Shown here: positions 10,731-22,784 of the stretch, in pieces
How the letters are laid out: every line of letters starts with the position of its first letter
Position numbering within the stretch: position 1 is the first letter of the stretch
Made by a program: the position numbers and the translations under genes
Source: Sialis fuliginosa
Taxonomy: Eukaryota > Arthropoda > Insecta > Megaloptera > Sialidae
Reading direction: 5' to 3'
NCBI GenBank assembly: GCA_961205875.1
Contig: OY540822.1
Location: 8,744,501 to 8,808,500 of the forward strand
Length of the DNA stretch: 64,000 bases
The notes under the pieces: model-generated
The model's input: the letters and a program-made list of their open reading frames with translations, nothing else
Databases searched by the model: none
Told to the model about the DNA's origin: nothing

Positions 10731-11208
10731 TCAATGTTTTAAAATCCCAAGTAAATTCTAACAATCTGACAGCCCGGAAATAACTACTGTTATTTTTATA
10801 TTGAAGTATTTAAAATATTCGATCATTTTTTGTATTTCTAAGAAATAATTTCTTTTAAGTAAGTGGTAAGGTATGATAAAGGTATTCAATTACAAAACAT
10901 AAAAATTGTTTAAATACCACTTTCAACGGTTATATTTGTATTATAACAGCTATGCAGTTATTTAGCTATTGATTTACTTGTCAATATAATTATTAATGAG
11001 GGAGCTGGGTAGAAAAACTGAACGTTTTTTCTTGTGTTATTAATTATTTAAAAATGTTTCGTTCAACTTTAGAACATATCAATTCGCATTTATATTTTTC
11101 ATTGATGTAGGTAAAAGTAGTCGTTTTGATTATGGTATCCAACGTTTCGTAGCACGATACATGATGTTATGTGGTTATAATTATATTTAAAAAAATACTA
11201 TTTTAAAA
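10731..11208. other. AT-rich spacer
   Basis: No gene or recognisable repeat seen. Confidence 0.4.
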
Positions 11209-11376
11209 ATCCATACTAATATTATAAATTGAATAGTTATTATTATAAAGCTCAACCGATCTAGATGAAATTTTACATTGAAATAGCTTGCATCCTGAGG
11301 AAAGACATAAGCGAAAATTTGTTAGATAAAAAAATACAAATTCTACGCGGACGAAGTCGCGGTAACAGCTAGTATT
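11209..11376 (-). repeat. RTE/SINE-like tail fragment
   Basis: In reverse this reads actagctgttaccgcgactt / cgtccgcgtagaa and runs to ttataatattagtatggat, the typical two ends of short RTE-derived insect copies. Non-coding. Confidence 0.5.
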
Positions 11377-11515
11377 GTTGTAAGTTGTTTTGAGAAAAAC
11401 GCATTTAAAGAAGATTTGCAATTTTCCATTAATTAAACAGCGTTTCCTATATTAATTCGCCAATTTTTCGACTTTAGCTTATGATTAAAGGAACATCTGT
11501 CAAGTAAATGCACAG

Positions 11516-11998
11516 TGCTTCCTCTACATTTATCTTAATACGTGCCTGATTATTTTTTCATATATTTTTAATTTTTAAACAATTTCAATCTAAAACTAAA
11601 TTTTTCTAATGTCAAAATAAATAGCGGTTGTAAAAAACAAATGACGATTTTTAAAGCAAATTAAGGGACTATTTTACAACAAATTTTGTGGTGACCTACA
11701 TATATTATAGAAAATTGATTGCTCTACAAAAAATATTCTATAAAATTTTCTCGTAACATGCGTCGCTCTAGAGATATTTTCAAAAAATAAACATGTTGGA
11801 GTGTCACCCCTCTCTCATATATACGATTTTAATAATTTTGAAATAGGACCGTCCTCAAGCCAGACTCAACCAACCAACCAAGTTTCATTAATATCGGTTT
11901 ACTGGTTCATGAGTTATGCGTGTGACAATTTTTTATAATTTTAAAATGATCACAAAGCTTCTCGTATCTTTGATATTGCGAGGAAGCAAATAGAATTG
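11516..11998 (-). repeat. Family A element, most complete copy
   Basis: Runs from gtgcttcctc to gcgaggaagca, giving short inverted ends. The interior matches 1047-1440 and 47850-48335 in reverse. It contains acgagaagcttt-type sequence next to the right end, as at 26385 and 47858. No frame of note. Confidence 0.6.
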
Positions 11999-12002
11999 TG
12001 CA

Positions 12003-12322
12003 TAGTGCTTCCTCGTGCTAAATTCACCAAAGGTAGTTAATTATTGAACAATTTAAAAAAAACGATAAATTGGTTAATTAACTATTTAATTTTTATACAA
12101 TTTTACTAAAAAATATTAGTTCGAAATTTTTCTTAAGTATATTTTGAATTTTATGACAATTTCTAAATCTAAATCTGAATTTATGCAAACGTCAAAATAA
12201 TATTTAATGTGTCAAAGTTAATATCAATTTAAAAAAAAAAAAACAAATACAGATTTTTAAAAGTAAATTGAGATAAATCTTATTGTTAGTAAGGTAATAT
12301 TTTAAAACAAACATTGTTAATT
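12003..12322 (-). repeat. Family A element, second copy abutting the first
   Basis: Begins again with gtgcttcctcgtgctaaatt only a few bases after the previous copy, and matches the reverse complement of 1110-1440 (accaaaggtagttaattatt; attagttcgaaatttttctt). It is truncated on the right. Confidence 0.6.
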
Positions 12323-12810
12323 AATATTGAAAATTTTAATGATTTTAATCATAATAATAATAATAACCATATAATCTAAAATAACATTGTTGAAATAAAA
12401 TGTCCAATAGTGATAAAAAAATATGACATGTTGGGTAGGAAAAGGAAAAATAGAAAAAAAACAATAATATTCCCTAGTTTCCTGACACAAAAAAGAAGAA
12501 CTACATCATAGCTAAATTGTCGAGTTTTCTATGCTTCGGGCATTTTTATATTACAGCTTGCATACATGAATATGTGTATGTATGTTTGTTTGTCAGTATA
12601 CATAGATGTGTGTATGTGTATCCAGTGCCGGTTTAAGGGGTTACATCTAATCGTTACTTCGAAAAATGTGATTTTTTAAAGAATTTTTTTTTAGATTATT
12701 AATAAAAGCAATCAAATGAAATTTTGAGGGTTATTGTACATGTCTCAAAATTGTTTTTATGTTTTTGAAATATAAAACAAAATGGTGACTTTAGCGTTGC
12801 TACACTGATG
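12323..12810. other. AT-rich spacer
   Basis: No gene is seen. A tgtatgtatgtttgtttg-type simple repeat lies at about 12575-12625. Confidence 0.4.
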
Positions 12811-13114
12811 TCCGGTATTATAAAGGAGCTAGCAAAATTTGCTAGTTAGCAAGCACTTTCAAATGGGGTATTAAATCTGTACTAGTATCTATGGATTAGA
12901 ATTTAGAGCAGTGACACTTCAACTAATTGTAAACACAGTTGGCATATTTCACCGTACAAAATAATTTTCATAATATCACCACAGTTTTAATACCGTTGGT
13001 ATTTACCTACAACTTGTCAAAGTCTACAACAAACTCCAAAAGAACTGTCATATAAGTTTGATATCTCATTTGAATGTGCTTGCTAGCTAGCAAATTTGCT
13101 AGCCCTTTATAATG
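12811..13114 (+). mobile_element. Family E MITE, copy 1 (tccggtattataaagg)
   Basis: The left end tccggtattataaaggagct / agcaaa and the right end (tttgctagccctttataatg) are imperfect inverted repeats, each followed by ttgctag palindromes. It shares its interior, inverted, with 21689-21989. The superfamily is not clear. Confidence 0.7.
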
Positions 13115-13507
13115 TATCTTTTTTATTATGTACTCCACTGCGGAAAACAGAATTTCCATAGATAAACATCCAGAATAAGACAAAAAATTCTCGTTATTAA
13201 CATGTGTTTACCCATCGAAGTACACACGATTATTAAAAAAAATTTGTATCACTTTGAACAAGAAAATCGCGTTTTTGACGGAAAAAACTTTTATAAAAAC
13301 CGTAATTGTTAACCAATCGTAAAAATCGTGTAGACTTCGACGTAAAATCTATCTAAGAAGTTACAGTTAAAATTTCAAGTCAATCGGATAGAAAATGGCC
13401 AAGCCAATATACGTTTTCCGCAGTTTTAAACGTGTTTTCGAAAAAAAATCAGTTTAAAGTTTGAAAACTGTTTTACTACATGCAAACTTCGTTTGTTTAT
13501 TTCATAT
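13115..13507. other. Spacer, possible decayed TIR pair
   Basis: No gene. tgcggaaaac at about 13139 and gttttccgca at about 13411 are inverse and may be the ends of an older element. Confidence 0.3.
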
Positions 13508-14012
13508 ACATACTGGCACTAGTCTTGGATGTTATAACCCCAGTAATGGCTATTTTTTTAAATTAAATGTACTGAATTACTAATATTTGTTGATATTTGA
13601 TTACTACCATTTCTGAATATTAATCTATATACATTTAACTGTCTTATAGCGTGATTTGATGACAATCGACCAATAGGTGACAAATTGGTGGACATTTAAA
13701 CTAATTATTAGTATAATTTATTTCAAATTTAAGATTCTTTCTTTTATATCTTTTATGTCGTAGTACTTATCATTTTGTAATCATTAGCAAGTGCGTGCTC
13801 ATTATTGGTTTTACTTTATCCATTACTGGAGAATAAATTTAACAAATTAAAAGGTTATAATTTAAAAACAAAAACGAATATTTGCGGAATTTGGTAATTA
13901 AATAAATTAAATAAAGAGTTACTTGTTTTATTAGTAACATGAGTTCATGATAATTACAAAAAAGAATCCCGTCAATCACAATAGCGGTCATAACCAGCGC
14001 CAGTACCTTATA
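13508..14012 (-). repeat. Family B TIR element, about 505 bp
   Basis: Ends tactggcactagtc and accagcgccagtaccttata. The interior matches the family B copy at 53051-53572 in reverse (gtcgtagtacttatcatttt; acatgagttcatgataatta). No coding sequence. Confidence 0.7.
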
Positions 14013-14400
14013 AGAATATTTATATAAGTATACTATATATTTCATATACATATAGTATAAGAAAGTAAAAATATACGCAAGCTTTTGATTCGCAGAATCG
14101 TCGCTAGGCTGTTAAAAAAATAAGAAATGAGAAGGGTGTTTTCTTAAAATTTTATTGTAACAACGGAATATGAGAAAAATTCCGTAACCAAATTAAAATT
14201 ATGAAATAAAACCTTTATCAGTTCTTCAGATGATGATTCTGCGTGTTTTTTTCATTAATAAATTTTTGACGTATTATATAATAAATATAGTTCAATCTTG
14301 AAAAATGTTGGGATAGGTGGTCAAAAAAAATTTTTGTTTAGATTGTGTTGCAAAATTCAGCGCTATCTTTATTTGAGATATTTTTTTTCCGTATATTGTA
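14013..14400. other. AT-rich spacer with a gtataagaaagt motif
   Basis: No gene. The segment 14036-14072 contains an imperfect tatac/gtata palindrome followed by agaaagtaaaaatata. The same motif is repeated at 48881-49075. Confidence 0.35.
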
Positions 14401-15010
14401 TAAGGTCATGGAGGCAAATAAGCTATATTTCGGGTAATAAGTAATTTATATTAAAAAGTATGTTAATGGTAAACTTTAGTTTATTATTAATCTAAAGAAG
14501 TATGAAAACCAACTTTTCTTAAATGATTTTTTCATTTTTAAGATATCTTTAAAAAAAGTAACTTTGGGCCTTATTAAACTATAGTGGTATAATAAGGTCA
14601 CTTAACTAAATCGAATATTTTTAGATAGTTATAATGTTATTTTGTATGGGAACTATGTTTTAATCAATATTTAATTACAGCTAATAAATAAACAATTAAT
14701 AATTTTATTTTTTATCCATAACGCGCCGCGCGATGCTGCATCCAAAGCAGCTGCTAAACTCTCGCTAGACCACGTTATTTCTTTGTTGTAGATGATTTTT
14801 TTTATATAACTATACATAAATTGTAATAAATAATAAAAAGTCCTATCTTAAATTTGCTGGGCCTTATTATCCGTAAGGTACTACGGTCTATTTTATTTTT
14901 TTTATAAAACAAAAACTTAAAAACAATAGAAATCAACTTTTTACAATAAACTTTAAGGATCGAATTATTTCCTGAACATATAATACCTACATAAAAAAAT
15001 TTTGACAAAA
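14401..15010 (-). repeat. Family F element, copy 1
   Basis: Left end taaggtcatggaggcaaata. The interior matches the reverse of 61142-61970, for example atagttcccatacaaaataa seen from the other strand, the gatgctgcatcc segment, and gggccttattatccgtaagg near 14862. It stops where an RTE-like fragment begins near 15020. Confidence 0.65.
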
Positions 15011-15351
15011 TGTTACAAAGAAAATTAAAAATATTTGGGTTCTGTTTACGTGGACTTATTACCTGCTAAACATTAATCCTTATCGAAATAAATGATTTGA
15101 TTGTCATAAGTACAGCATCCAATTTGTTCTTTTGGTTTAGGAAATAACTTGAAATATACATACAGTAACATATTATTCGCGTGAACTATGATAAAGTATC
15201 GCGTGGGCAGAGGGAAGATTCTGCGCTGGGCCGGCAGTTGTTTATTTTGTTAATGGTCAAGTGAACAACGAGCTTTGATTGGTTGATTCATGGAATTTCT
15301 GGTGGAATGTACCAGAAATTTAAAGAATGTCATTTTTTAAGCGTGTAAGGA

Positions 15352-15486
15352 AGTGAGAAAGAAGTAATTAGAAAGAGATAGAAACTAGTGACCAGGCTAA
15401 CCAAAGAACTTTAATGTTCACTTCATGTTGAGCGTTTCTGTCAGAACACTAGTTTCTATCTCTTTATGGTTACTTTTGTCTCACTT
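15352..15486. repeat. Hairpin repeat, about 39-nt arms
   Basis: agtgagaaagaagtaattag / aaagagatagaaactagtg on the left is inverse to cactagtttctatctcttta / tggttacttttgtctcact on the right, with a few mismatches and a loop of about 57 nt. No protein-coding content. Confidence 0.6.
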
Positions 15487-15520
15487 TATTACGAAAATAA
15501 TTAATCGTGTTTGTACTATA

Positions 15521-16109
15521 CACTCATCCAAACAATTAAAGGAACAAGAAATTAAACATTTTTTGGGGTGTTTTTTTAAGTGCTGTATCTTTGTGAAAAA
15601 TGGTCGAATCGAAAAAAAACAAAAAGCATTTTAAAGCTTCAAGTTTCTAGTTTTGAGATTTTTTAGCATAATTTTTTTTGAGTTACGGTTATCGCGCAAT
15701 CAAAAAAAATAGTGGGACACAAAAATTTTCCAATTTTTTAAAAAAATTTTAAGGCTGCGGGCTCGGGAAATTTTTTTTCAGTTAAACCAATGGATTGGTC
15801 AGTTAACTTGCTTATTCAGCTTTAATTTGTTTTTTTTGGTCTCTCTCAATTTTTTTTCGCCGAGATATCTGACTTTAAATGAAAAATGATTCTTTTGTCT
15901 TCGATCATCAATATATCAGCAACTAATGATTAAACAGTAAATTTAAGCGCAGTTTTAAAAACTTGAATAAATTTCCTACAAAACCCTTTCATGACTTTAT
16001 TAGAAAAAAATTTTTTTTACCCTCACCATTAGTGTGAAAAAGTACAAAAAAAATGACCTTTTATGTTCTTTTAGTAAATCTATCGCTACTTTAATTGTTT
16101 GGATGAGTG
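15521..16109. mobile_element. TA-flanked mariner/Tc1-like MITE, 589 bp
   Basis: Perfect inverted ends cactcatccaaacaattaaa (15521) and its complement ending ggatgagtg (16109). TA lies at 15519-15520 and 16110-16111. Terminal sequence and target fit mariner-type elements with atccaaacaattaaagg ends. No transposase frame remains. Confidence 0.85.
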
Positions 16110-16165
16110 TATTTTTTAAAAATCCCAAACAATAATTCCGTAGTCCACGCTATCAAAACCGCGGG

Positions 16166-17214
16166 AACACAACTAGTATTATATATATCTATATATGTAT
16201 GCATGTATGTATATATGTATGTTTATCATGTATAGACTTTGAGTAGATGATGGAACCCGCCTTGGTTACGTTGTAAAGAGCAATTAAATGCAAATCTGGC
16301 TACATCAAACGATAACATGTTTATTTAATAGCAGTATAACTTAAGCAGTCAGTGCTTGGTTTCCAGCAACGATTAAAAATCATTCACTCATTAAATTGTT
16401 CGTTTTATTTTTATCTAATGATAAACTATGTGTCTATATGTGTATTACCCATTCAAAAGGCATAGGAACTAACTATGTAAATAAAATATTAACACACTTT
16501 TGAATCTGTTAAAAAAAAACGTGTGCACTTGTGACCCGACAACCTTTCTAAAAATATATTTTCCTTCTACCCCCATATTCAAGTATTTACTTGATGAAAT
16601 TCATTCCACGTTACATTAAACTAGAGAATCGAGCCTAATTATTTTTTATTTATATTAATGTGTGATATTTTATGACAGTTAAAAAAACAATTTAAAGTGT
16701 AACTATACGGAGAAAAATATTTAATTACAATCACTCAATTTTTAAAGAAATATTACGATTTGATTCAGTATTCTTAAAACGGGAAACTATTTTTTAATTC
16801 TTCCATATTAATGATAATATACAGGGTGTCCGAAGACTGTGTCAAAGTTCAATAGTTCATTTATTATAACGAATGGAAGAAAACTGTAAATACAAAAGTT
16901 GCATATTTTAAAAATAGTTACATTTGTATTGGTGTGTTGTATTTTTTTGATTGATAATCTTATAAAAAATTACAAAATTGTATTATTTGTACAGGGTGTA
17001 TCAAAACTGAACTTAATTTTTTTCAAAATTTTCAAATGGAACACCCTATATATTTTTACATTTTCGAATTGCCTATTCAATTCTTAACACATTTCATTAA
17101 CTATGTTCTATACCTAGATCCAGCCGTTAAAAAGTTATTAATTTAATTTGAATGATAGGTTACAACATTGTATGAAATTAACTTTTGTGTACTTATCATT
17201 TTGTTTATTTAATT
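16166..17214. other. Spacer with microsatellite and tacagggtg ends
   Basis: No gene is seen. A tatgtatg-type microsatellite lies at about 16186-16230. tacagggtgtccgaagactg starts near 16820, and a short pair tacagggtgtatcaaaactg (about 16992) with ggaacaccctata (about 17039-17051) forms the ends of a very short TIR element. Confidence 0.45.
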
Positions 17215-17543
17215 CAGGGCTTCGAACCGTTATTTTTTTCGTTCCGGTTCGAGTAAAAAAATATATTTCGGTTCGGTTCCGGTTTTCGTTCCGCAAAAAA
17301 TAACGGGTTTTCCGGTTTTTCCGGTTTTCGGTTCAGCTCCGAGTGATTAATTAAAAAAAAATTATTTGTATTAAAAAAATTTTTTCTACCATAATTTAGA
17401 ATATTTTATGGTACTTGTATGATAGACAATTGTATAGTGGGAAATAAAAACCGATATTTTTATTTCGGTTCTGTTCCGGTTTTCGTTCCGGCAAAAAATA
17501 ACGGGTTTTCCGGTTTTCGGTTCAGTTCCGGTTCGAAGCCCTG
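17215..17543. mobile_element. 329-bp hAT-like MITE with perfect 8-bp TSD
   Basis: Ends cagggcttcgaaccg and ggttcgaagccctg, with an exact duplication atttaatt at 17207-17214 and 17544-17551. The interior carries direct repeats (ttttcgttccg, aaaaaataacgggttttccgg) near both ends. Decayed relatives lie at 9790-9850 and 48349-48517. Confidence 0.9.
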
Positions 17544-17579
17544 ATTTAATTAACATTAAATATTAATTAATACGTCATT

Positions 17580-17815
17580 AATTCATGTTGCAACTAAATT
17601 CAAATTGTCAAATTAGTTGTTTTACGAATGTATATTATGTTTTTGACATTAGGACATTATAAAACTAATATTTATATACAAATGGCAATAACTGCTGTAA
17701 CCGTCGTAAGTATATATGTTTTTTTTTTTATGTATTACGAATATATAAAATATTTTTCAAAAAGTTTATATTTAAAAATTATTTAAAAAGATAGAAAGAA
17801 CACGGAAGTCATCAT
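17580..17815 (+). repeat. Family C fragment, 3' part
   Basis: Matches 25220-25420 and 50545-50755 (gtcattaattcatgttgcaa; tttgacattaggacattata; gaaagaacacggaagtcat). It starts close to the right TSD of the hAT MITE. Confidence 0.6.
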
Positions 17816-20242
17816 GTATGCTTCTCCATATCGATTTATTCAATATCTCACATAGACAACAAACAGGTGATTTACCTATACACTGTATCCTAGCGACTTC
17901 TTATACGGGATTTAATATAATTCTAAAAGAGAACATACAGAATAATAAGATTGATATCTGCATTTGTTTCTGTTAGTAAGCTGCTGAGTGTGTCGACAAA
18001 GCGTTTATAACGATGTTTATAGCGAGTCCAGGGTAGGTTGGACGATACTAACAATAAGAAAACTATAATGCATAGAAAGCACTGATCTGGTATTATTTAA
18101 CTGGATAGTGGATACCTATGGAATTACTATTAAACCGGATGGCTAAATTTCATACATTTTCTAACAGTATCATTTCCATTTGCGCATGCGCGAGACGCAA
18201 CACTGAACTCAATTTTGATATAATATAGAGGTATGTGACGTGCTTCTATAGTTTCTTTATTCAATTGTTAATCAGATTTGACAGTTAGTATGCATCTATG
18301 TTTGTTTATTTAGTTATTATTTGATAATTAAAATAAATTACAGGTATTCGCGTGTTAAATAAGTGTATTGTAGTTGATATACAATTGAACTTGTATGTAT
18401 TTATTTATATATTTAACAAATCAATTTGATAAATTTGAATTTCGAACATCCGTTGACGCATGCGCATAATCAGTTTCGGTTGTTAGGAAATATTCAATTT
18501 CAGCCATCATGTCTGACTTATCATCAGTCCAGCCATGTCAATGATAGAAAGGATTAATTAACACGAGGCAGGTAATAATGACATCAAACAAATACTGTAC
18601 TGATTATTATTACTTCTCCTGTGTACTAATTATGTTATAGAAAATAACCGGCTTAAAATTACTAAGAAATTATTTGTTTTATTTTAGTCTGTATCGCATT
18701 TATGCGATATGCCGATAAGCATATTTTGTCAAAAAAACTAGTTATGAAACACATTAAGTTCAAGCTTTTACTTTTTTAAATAAATTCTTATATATTCATA
18801 TAGTAACTAAATGATTCTACGTCTTATTTTCTTGTATTTTAGTCATATTTACAATATGACGAGTTGAAGTTCACTGCAGGAAATTTCACTAAAAATTTTT
18901 GATTTCGTTAAAAGTATGTTTATTGTATAGAAAATGACGTGAAAATTTGAATGCTTCAAACCGCAGGTCTGTATCTCAAACCGTTCTCGAGATATAGCTT
19001 TTAGTTTTTTCAAATTTTTGAAATATTGGGGGGGCTTGAGCCCCTTAAGCCCCATGTAGTCGGCGCCCCTGTATACATATATAAATATATATACCAGTTG
19101 AATTGAGAACCTCCTCCTTTTTTTGAAGTCGGTTCAAAATGGCTGCAGTTTAACATTTAAAAACTTATAAAACTTTGATAAAATTATTTCTTTAAAAAAT
19201 TATTTTATAAAATCTAGTACACTTACAGATGTTCAGATGGTTTTAAAAACTGCTCTATTTTATACCCTTTCGAAAAACCTACCATATTACCTACATGAAT
19301 TGGCTATTATTGTTAAAAAAACTTACATTTATCCCCGAATAAGTAACATTTTTCCAGTGAATCGATCGTAGTATGCTATTCTAAATAAGTCATTAAGAAC
19401 GTGATGTGTATTGTTTGATAAAAAAAATTGACTACATACAATCGACTACATTTTTCTCCGTGTAACGTCTAATAGTGGGAAAAGAGACCAACGAAAAAAT
19501 ATATTTTTATAGAGGTAGATTTTATACTTTAAGAGAGGTTTATACCTCTAGGGTATATATTTTAAGAGTGGTTTTACTACATTTATATTGAGTTCCGAAT
19601 GATTCTTATATTGGAACATAACTGTAACCTAATATGAAATCTAGTGTTACAAATTTGTTATTGTAATAAATTATATTTAATTAGTTTTGATTTTTTTATT
19701 TTCTTAAAGAATTACAAAGTTTAACATAATATTAATTTTTTAACAAACAAACTGTGATATATTTTGTACAATTACATTTTTTCATTTGGCAGTGTTTTCC
19801 ATTGGAGAATTTTTATCTGAAAAAAAAATTCATGTTTTAAATAAAGTAAAATCAAAATTAACTTAAATATTTTTAATAAATTTCCGATTATTAAATAACA
19901 TATATAATTATTATCGAGGCTAAGTACTTTTCAGTACGCATATTTTCCTTCGATTTGTCTCCACTACTAAACCTTAATTTGAAGTTATGATTAACTTTGA
20001 ACATAACTGTCAAATAAGTTGAATATTCGATATTATAAAGAATTTGGTATAGGCCAAAACTTAATCAAACGCTTTCTACAGGAAGTCGATCTAATTAATT
20101 ATATATAGAGGGTGTCCCGTAAATATACCAACAAACTTTCAGGAGCTGTCTTAAATTACAACACCGTGCGATAGGCGCCTAACTTCATTTCATATCGTAG
20201 GGGTAAATGGGAAATATACGTTTTGATATGAAAACTTACATT
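17816..20242. other. Long AT-rich intergenic stretch with minor repeats
   Basis: No gene is recognised. About 18887-19075 includes attttgatttcgttaaaagt (also at 24700) and a GC-rich end, gccccatgtagtcggcgccc / ctg, that looks like a single hAT-type terminus (caggggcgccgac in reverse). Two gcatgcgc palindromes lie at 18181 and 18460. agggtgtcccgtaaatatac at 20109 is a MITE-like end. Part of this could be 3' UTR or flank of the gene at 20243-22777. Confidence 0.4.
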
Positions 20243-22777
20243 TTACCAATAACCTCCATGGCTATATCCACCATAACCTTCCCATCCATGACCTCCATAT
20301 CCTTCCCACCCATCACCTCCATAGCCTCCGCTGTAACCTCCATAGCCTCCGCTGTAACCTCCATAACCTCCGCTGTAACCTCCATAACCTCCATAACCTC
20401 CATAGCCTCCATAGCCACCATAGCTTCCATAACTGTAGGAAGGTTTGTGGTAGTAAACTTTAGGGGCATAATGGTAGGTTTTATAAACCGGATATCCGTA
20501 TCCGTGTCCGTGCCCGTATCCGTATCCATGCCCATATCCGTATCCACCGTAATGTTTCTTTTTCAATCTAATTGTTAAAAAAAAAAAAACAATTACACCC
20601 GTTAACAGCCATTTTGCTGCAGGGTAGACACCAACAAGGGTATTTTGGGCACGCTGAATCCAAAAATGACCATCATTTTGCTCAAACAGCTTTTTTGCGA
20701 TATTGCAAAAAAAAAAGTTTTTTTTTTTTATGTGCAAACATTCAAATTCGTATATATTTTTTTAAATCAAATAAATATCATTCATAATGTAGCTATGGGT
20801 CCTAATTGAACAAAAAAGCCTTAAATTATATACATTCATAAAGTTACTCGAAAATCATGTTTTAAACGAAGAAAATCGATTTTTTAACCAAAATTCGGCA
20901 ATTTTCAAAATTCAAAGTGCTGTTACACAAACAATTTTTGTCCAATTTTAATGCAATTTACTAAATTTGTAGCTTTATCTATATTCTTTATTGTATTAAA
21001 AGTTTAACGTAATCGAATCAAAATTGACGAAATGGTACTAAAATCAACCGCGCGTGTCAAAATTGGTAGTTACGGTAATTTCCGTTCCTTTGGCTCGTTA
21101 AATAAATTCTGTGAATAGGATAATTGTTTGTATTTCGAAAAAAACAACATTTTTTTAAATATCCCAAAAAAGCTGATTGAGCAAAATGATGATAATTTTT
21201 GGATTCAGCAACCCAAATTAGTTGTATTCCCTGTAGCATACAGTAAAAAAAAAATGTCGGCCAGTTTTATTCACATTTTCGAAACTAGGTTTCAGTATCT
21301 ACAAATGAATATTTTAAAAACATAGTTGAAATTTAAACTTTGTAATTGAACTTAAATTTTAAATTAATTTTGTGCATAATATAATATATTATATTCGAAG
21401 GTTGTCTTTTCTACTTTTGTATGCATATATATTTAGTAATATATTATATTGCTAATTATTTATACACATTAACTAATACATAAAATTAGTAAATACATGT
21501 TAACATATAATAATTATATTATATAGTAGTGTAGAAGTTTAGACAAAAAGAAACTAAAATAGGAATGTACAGGGTTAGTCAAAAGTGAGAATCGCGCGAT
21601 TTATTTGTACAGGCTGGGTAAAAAATAAGGAATATTGCTCACATTTTTTTTAAATACAGGTAAACGTCATACTGTACAAAATCTAATATCCGGTATTATA
21701 AAGGAGCTAGTAAATTTGCTAGCTAGGAAACACTTTCAAATGAGATATCAAACTTATATGACAGTTCTTTAGGAGTGTGTTGAAGACTTTGGCAAGTTTC
21801 GCGCACGCGTTGTAGGTAAATACCAACGGTATTAAAACAGTGGTGATATTATGAAAATTATTTTGTACAGTGAAAGATGCCAACTGTGTTACAATTAGTT
21901 AAAGTGTCACTGCTCTAAATTCCATAGCTAATCCATAGATACTAGTACAGAATTAATACCCCATTTGCTAGCTCCTTTATAATACCGGACATAAGTTTAT
22001 TTTAGAAAAAGATATGTTTGGACAACTTAAGTAATTTAATTTTTTTCGATGTTTTACAGGTTTTATTGAATTGTATACAAAAAATTAAGTTCTATTCATA
22101 GAATCAATAAAAAAGATACGTTGTCATTTAAAAAAAGAGTTGAATGCCATACTAACATAACTGATAGCACCAATTTTTTTTTTAAGGTTATTTAATTTTG
22201 AGCAAAACCTTTTTTTTATTTTTTATTTCACTACTATACATCCGTTTTTCTAAAATGGTTAATTTTGAGTTATTGTTAATTTATTTGCATCGCGTTTTAA
22301 AATATTTAAAGAAAATTTCCACTATGAATTTTTCCGAAGTTGCACTTTATTTTCCATTTGCCACTTAAAAAAAAGGTTTCATGATGTCATAACAAAATTG
22401 AACTTTTTGTTAGTTTACTGACTGCATAAATAAATTGGATCAATATGTACAAGAGATCAAATATTTACTTGTATCTGAAAAAACATTGGATATTCTGTAT
22501 TCGACATCTTAGAAATTATAACATAAATACTGCTTATTTCAAAGGAAAACATATATTTATTTGTTTATGATTAATTCACTTACCCCAACGCTTTGAGAGC
22601 TAAGAGTTTAATCGTTCTTTTGTTTCTAACCGAAGATTCATCTTCAGAGCTAACTGTTTCTGGATTTTCAACTGCAACAACTTGTTGTTGTTCTGCATCT
22701 TCGACAGGTTGTAAAACTGTCGATTGTGCTATTACCAGACCTAACAACGCTAATGCAATTATTCCTCTTAGATACAT
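20243..22777 (-). CDS. Secreted Gly/Tyr-rich (GGY-repeat) protein, two coding exons
   Basis: Coding exons are 22777-22584 and 20567-20243, joined to give 172 aa. The first begins at ATG 22777 (MYLRGIIALALLGLVIAQS, a classic signal peptide) and continues with an acidic Glu/Gln/Ser-rich segment and RNKR at about residues 51-54, a likely furin-type site. It ends at donor gtaagtg. The acceptor tttttaacaattag at 20568 opens a tail that reads LKKKHYGGYGYGHGYGYG, then YPVYKTYHYAPKVYYHKPSY, then GGY/SGGYGGY repeats, ending GGYW. Both exon edges are in phase (G is split gg|a). An acceptor (ttttttag) 5 nt before the ATG implies a non-coding upstream exon, not located. Composition matches insect cuticle or silk-like and glycine-rich secreted proteins. 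The exact function is unknown. The unspliced open frames extending into the intron are not real N-termini. Confidence 0.75.
20618..21240. repeat. Foldback repeat inside the Gly-rich gene intron
   Basis: 20618-20715 and about 21160-21240 are inverse copies (aaaaaagctgattgagcaaa on the right against the complement of tttgctcaaacagctttttt on the left), with about 450 bp between. It is probably a MITE. The open frames across it are chance. Confidence 0.55.
21689..21989 (-). mobile_element. Family E MITE, copy 2, in the Gly-rich gene intron
   Basis: Near-perfect inverted ends tccggtattataaaggagct and agctcctttataataccgga. The interior is the inverse of 12811-13114 (atagatactagtacag; accaacggtattaaaacagt). 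Confidence 0.8.
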
Positions 22778-22784
22778 GGTTGCT

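Larger units (their letters stand above)
15020..16165 (-). repeat. RTE-like fragment interrupted by two insertions
   Basis: 15020-15250 and about 16125-16165 match the two parts of the element at 27655-28430 (tttacgtggacttattacct; attccgtagtccacgc). In between are a hairpin sequence (15352-15486) and a TA-flanked element (15521-16109). Confidence 0.55.

Noticed and set aside
20207-20578. Plus-strand 123-aa Thr/Ser/Ile-rich frame
   Set aside because: Complement of the GGY-repeat exon; periodic repeats keep the other strand open.
20243-20737. 164-aa frame starting MHIKKKNFFF as the N-terminus of the Gly-rich protein
   Set aside because: The first part is a foldback repeat and poly-T tract; a clear acceptor at 20568 and the phase match with 22584 show the true exon start.
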